DNA of 64,000 nucleotides, taken from assembly GCA_003249225.1 (NCBI GenBank), contig QKJQ01000021.1:62001-126000 (forward strand), given 5' to 3'. The notes under the pieces are model-generated. The model saw only the letters and a program-made list of their open reading frames with translations. It was not told the origin of the DNA and did not search any database. Positions within the stretch are counted from its first letter, which is position 1; the number at the start of each line of letters is the position of its first letter. Shown in pieces: positions 63,203 to 64,000 of this stretch. This DNA is from Clostridia bacterium. Its GTDB lineage: Bacteria > Bacillota > Clostridia > Lachnospirales > Lachnospiraceae. The position numbers and the translations under genes were made by a program.

Positions 63203-64000
63203 TTAACTGGATGGACCTGAAAAAGTCTGCAGACTCTTTCGATAATCAGATGGAGTAATACCATATCTTTGCTTAAATAAGCGTGTAAAATACCGGTAAT
63301 CTTCATATCCGTTTGCAAGAGCTGCTTCATTTATACTTACCACTGGATCCGTGCTTAGATATCTTGCCACACGATCTAGCCGATGGTGATTAATATAATC
63401 AATGGGGGTGGTTCCAAATTCCTTTTTAAATCGAGATATGAAATAGTTTTTTTGCAGATGCGTTATGTTTGACAGTTCCTGCAAGGTAATCTTTTCAGCG
63501 ATATGAGCCTGGATGTATTCGCTTATATCGGTATAAAAACTGCTTGTGGTTTTACGCAGCATCAGTGAAAAATCAACTTCTTTAAAGAATTCGTAACAAA
63601 GCTTTGTAAGCAGGTATATCTGCTGAATCGAGGACAGTAATGACGGAGTTTGATAAACTTGAATCAATTGTTCAAAGATTGGAATTACCACATTGGAGTC
63701 AGGATGACAGAATATAGTAGTAGCATGGTAATGAAAATTCCACACATCAGATGGGGTAATAGAAAAATGACACCAGTACTTATAAACAGGGTAATCAGGA
63801 TTATGACAGTAGCTATGCTGCACACCGGCCGGTATAAGAAAGAGATCTCCCTTTTGAGGGTGAAAGGTATTTTCCTGGATTGTAAGAGTTGCCTCCCCAT
63901 CCTGAAAATAGTAGAACTTATGATAAGCATAACAACAATTAATTTCTCCCCAGTTTGGTGCACATACATTTAAGCTGGCAACCAAAAGATTGGGAGTGAA
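63203..64000 (-). CDS. AraC-family regulator, 5' truncated by window edge
   Basis: The frame is open to base 64000, so the N-terminus is missing. A cupin sensor region (YYFQDGEATLTIQ, GDLFLIPAGVQHSY) and a C-terminal AraC domain (ITLQELSNITHLQKNYFISRFKKEFGTTPIDYINHHRL; YEDYRYFTRLFKQRYGITPSDYRK) are present. It probably regulates the adjacent glycosidase genes or a divergent gene beyond the window. Confidence 0.88.
   Translation of the reverse strand, partial: FTPNLLVASLNVCAPNWGEINCCYAYHKFYYFQDGEATLTIQENTFHPQKGDLFLIPAGVQHSYCHNPDYPVYKYWCHFSITPSDVWNFHYHATTIFCHPDSNVVIPIFEQLIQVYQTPSLLSSIQQIYLLTKLCYEFFKEVDFSLMLRKTTSSFYTDISEYIQAHIAEKITLQELSNITHLQKNYFISRFKKEFGTTPIDYINHHRLDRVARYLSTDPVVSINEAALANGYEDYRYFTRLFKQRYGITPSDYRKSLQTFSGPSS

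Overview
The window looks like chromosomal DNA of a low-to-moderate GC anaerobic Firmicute, most likely a Lachnospiraceae-type Clostridium. The evidence is AdhE with Rex, [FeFe] hydrogenases of the group B and sensory group C kinds, an ECF vitamin transporter, a DUF5688-like protein, AGGAGG-type ribosome binding sites, a T-box leader, and a xylan/arabinan-type Gram-positive polysaccharide utilisation locus. No phage, transposase or CRISPR array was found. Both edges cut genes (one at base 1, one at base 64000).

Layout. 1-7431: secreted or membrane-anchored proteins (two acidic proteins, one with EF-hand-like loops; a lipoprotein; a membrane transglutaminase-like protein) and a large MalT/LuxR-type regulator with a near-consensus promoter. 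7513-14118: a promoter, a cobalamin riboswitch and a terminator precede a five-gene vitamin-uptake cassette. It encodes a wall- or membrane-anchored DUF4430 protein, a second surface protein joining an alpha/alpha toroid to DUF4430 (the domain pair of mammalian intrinsic factor and transcobalamin), EcfT, a fused double ATPase EcfA, and an S component. 14133-24434 (all minus strand): a fermentation and redox block in the order LysR, Rex, AdhE, APH-fold kinase, [2Fe-2S] thioredoxin-like ferredoxin, sensory hydrogenase with PAS domain, SpoIIE-type phosphatase, group B [FeFe] hydrogenase. A good Rex box lies before rex.

24764-33425: NfeD and SPFH membrane proteins, a LytTR two-component pair, an AraC regulator, a toroid-VOC fusion protein, a DUF5688-like protein, and small or hypothetical genes. 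33649-39517: tRNA-Arg(CCG), an RluF-type pseudouridine synthase with a very long low-complexity repeat tail, LigA, and metA under a Met T-box. A decayed copy of the metA 3' end lies just after metA.

39784-64000: a carbohydrate locus. It has three AraC regulators, a YesM/YesN-type two-component system, two CUT1 ABC transporters without ATPase genes, two GH43 enzymes, a GH13 sucrose-phosphorylase-like enzyme, two SGNH/GDSL esterases (one CE2-like), a P-loop kinase, a Nif3-like protein and a GNAT-like acyltransferase. Together they would sense, import, deacetylate, hydrolyse and phosphorolyse plant-cell-wall oligosaccharides.

The most notable signals are the riboswitch-controlled intrinsic-factor-like ECF cassette; tandem repeats of period 14, 17 and 22 that start exactly at the stop codons of three different genes; a repeated hairpin/RBS leader shared by hydB and adhE; and the repeat-tailed pseudouridine synthase. 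All functions are inferred from sequence features alone; no database search was run.
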